A DNA stretch of 64,000 bases from Corynebacterium aurimucosum ATCC 700975 (GTDB lineage Bacteria > Actinomycetota > Actinomycetes > Mycobacteriales > Mycobacteriaceae), in NCBI RefSeq assembly GCF_007672725.1, contig NZ_VDTC01000001.1, forward strand, positions 527,082-591,081. Direction: 5' to 3'. Of this stretch, positions 62,693 to 64,000 are shown piece by piece. The translations under genes were made by a program, and so were the position numbers. The notes beneath the pieces are model-generated. The model searched no databases and was not told the origin of the DNA. It saw nothing but the letters and a program-made list of their open reading frames with translations. Numbering within the stretch: position 1 is the first letter of the stretch; each line of letters starts with the position of its first letter.

Positions 62693-63607
62693 GTGGTGAG
62701 GGTGAAGATTTTCCCTGTCCTTGGCGGACTCGCCGCCGCCGGCCTGGGCACCGCCGCATGGGCGCACTCAGAGCTCACCAAGTTCGAGCTCAAGGAGTAC
62801 ACCCTGCCGCTGTTGGAGCCCGGCACGCTGCGCGAGGAGTCCGAGTTCCGCATCCTGCACGTGTCCGACCTCCACATGATTCCGGGCCAGCGCGCCAAAA
62901 TCGAGTGGGTCTCAGGCCTCGACGCCCTCGACCCGCACCTGGTGATCAACACCGGTGACAATCTTTCCGACGAGCGCGGCGTCCCCGAGGTCCTCCGCGC
63001 GCTTGGCCCGCTGCTGAGCCGCCCGGGGATGTTCTGCTTTGGCACCAATGATTACTGGGCGCCGCGCATCCCGAATCCCTTCAACTACCTGATTGGGAAG
63101 AAGAACGAGCCCTCTTATGTGAACCTGCCGTGGAAGGGCATGCGCGCGGCTTTCCTTGAGCACGGCTGGCACGATGCCAACCAGGCTCGCGTGGAATTCA
63201 AGGTGGGCGATGTTCGCCTGGCTGCCGCCGGTGTGGACGACCCACACCATGATCTGGATGACTACTCGGAAATCGCCGGCGCCCCGAACGAGGATGCCGA
63301 CCTTTCCTTGGCGCTCCTGCATTCCCCGGAACCCCGCGTCTTGGAGAAGTTCGCCGCTGACGGCTACCAGCTGTCCTTGTCGGGACACACGCACGGCGGC
63401 CAGCTCTGTCTTCCTTTCAAGGTGGCGGGTTCGCGCTCCATCGTGACCAACTGCGGCATCGACCGCGTCCGCGCCCAGGGCCTGCACCGGTTCGGAGAGA
63501 TGTACATGCATGTCTCCAACGGGTTGGGCACCTCGAAGTTCGTTCCCTTCCGAGTCTTCTGCCGCCCGTCGGCCACGCTACTGCGTATCACTGAGAAGAC
63601 CGCCTAG
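62693..63607 (+). CDS. Metallophosphoesterase (Rv3683 type)
   Basis: 304 aa. Calcineurin-like metal motifs: HVSDLHM, INTGDN, GTNDYWAPR and SGHTHGGQL. A hydrophobic N-terminus (FPVLGGLAAAGLGTAAWA) may be a signal or anchor, placing the catalytic part outside or at the membrane. GTG at 62693 or 62702 are both possible starts. Substrate unknown. Confidence 0.88.
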   Translation: MVRVKIFPVLGGLAAAGLGTAAWAHSELTKFELKEYTLPLLEPGTLREESEFRILHVSDLHMIPGQRAKIEWVSGLDALDPHLVINTGDNLSDERGVPEVLRALGPLLSRPGMFCFGTNDYWAPRIPNPFNYLIGKKNEPSYVNLPWKGMRAAFLEHGWHDANQARVEFKVGDVRLAAAGVDDPHHDLDDYSEIAGAPNEDADLSLALLHSPEPRVLEKFAADGYQLSLSGHTHGGQLCLPFKVAGSRSIVTNCGIDRVRAQGLHRFGEMYMHVSNGLGTSKFVPFRVFCRPSATLLRITEKTA

Positions 63608-63688
63608 GGATACCCCCTCCACGCTGCCGTTTTGCCCTTTCAGACCGGGGTGAGTTACAGTATTCCGGTACCGCTTAGAGCGGAACAC

Positions 63689-63765
<77 letters not shown>

Positions 63766-63823
63766 TTAAACCCGACGGTTTTGCGAATCTAGCTTAAATC
63801 ATTTGCGAAACTGCTCCGCATAG

Positions 63824-63855
63824 CTAAACCCACCGCTTCACCGCGGTGGGTTTAG
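63824..63855 (+). terminator. Terminator downstream of tRNA-Pro
   Basis: 13-bp perfect stem CTAAACCCACCGC / GCGGTGGGTTTAG, followed by TCGTTTTCG. Confidence 0.85.
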
Positions 63856-63941
63856 TCGTTTTCGCTCTGTTCCAGTCGTTGACTAATAAGGAACACAACA
63901 TGGTTCGTCCCCTCTAAAACGACTTCTAGCCCGGAACTGTG

Positions 63942-64000
63942 ATGTCTAGCGACTTTTTGGACACGGAGTCCAGGATGTTTTTGGACGGGATGTCTAGTGG
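63942..64000 (+). other. Start of a repetitive or mobile-element-like region cut by the window edge
   Basis: GATGTCTAG (63941 and 63989) and TTTTTGGAC (63953 and 63977) occur twice within 60 bp. An ORF from 63942 (MSSDFLDTESRMF...) is open to the edge, but has no good ribosome site. It could be the left end of an insertion sequence with transposase-binding repeats; the window is too short to tell. Confidence 0.35.

Overview
The window looks like a chromosomal segment of a Corynebacterium, probably a C. aurimucosum/minutissimum-type species. The reasons are: tandem secreted mycoloyltransferases; the ramB-lpd pair; a fused rmlCD; mycothiol-type alcohol dehydrogenase; GlxR and CyaB; WhcA next to a PASTA-carrying class A PBP; and a block from 37.8 to 63.6 kb whose gene families match the Rv3654c-Rv3683 neighbourhood of Mycobacterium tuberculosis. 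The assignment is from recognised protein families and synteny, not from a search.

Layout. 0-2.7 kb: end of ramB and lpd (convergent, shared terminator). 2.7-5.9 kb: a 36-codon peptide gene and two mycoloyltransferases, i.e. mycomembrane functions. 5.9-12.2 kb: an M1 peptidase and the dTDP-rhamnose genes rmlB, rmlCD and rmlA. The rml genes are split by an AlbA_2/winged-helix gene that lies between two 48-bp direct repeats. 12.3-14.1 kb: a DsbA-like protein, a 30-aa membrane peptide and CcdA, translationally overlapped. 14.1-18.6 kb: the mycothiol-linked dehydrogenase with its metallo-beta-lactamase partner, an SGNH hydrolase and an acyl-CoA synthetase. 18.6-22.8 kb: a nagA-nagB-nagE operon for N-acetylglucosamine uptake and entry into glycolysis. 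22.9-23.9 kb: an alpha/beta hydrolase.

24.0-26.4 kb is an accessory patch of different base composition beside a tRNA-Thr. It holds a 29-codon peptide ORF abutting an MFS transporter, the tail of a large serine recombinase, a ClbS/DfsB-type protein, and short repeats. 26.7-37.8 kb is housekeeping: holB, cyaB, a DUF418 protein, topA, a DedA protein, a cold-shock protein and an MrfA-like helicase. 37.8-42.2 kb is a complete minus-strand Tad/Flp-type operon. It is followed by a HEPN/Abi-like gene of foreign appearance and by a 6C small RNA with a clear promoter. 43.4-52.1 kb: a HAD phosphatase, an Rv3662c-like protein, a DUF1469 protein, an epoxide hydrolase and a dipeptide/oligopeptide ABC transporter. 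52.4-53.5 kb: a DUF222/HNH protein. 53.6-63.6 kb: MarP-like protease, Nudix, TlpA-like, Nth, glxR, MBL, RidA, DUF4177, whcA, ponA, YqeY and a metallophosphoesterase. A tRNA-Pro and the start of something repetitive close the window.

The candidates for under-described biology are: the 29-aa peptide plus MFS pair (24.0-25.3 kb); the AlbA_2 cassette with eight copies of an octamer spaced in multiples of 12 bp (9.7-11.3 kb); the serine-rich 36-aa peptide beside mycoloyltransferases (2.8 kb); and two membrane peptides of about 30 aa (13.2 and 56.7 kb). None has been checked against a database; the decisive tests are listed with each finding.
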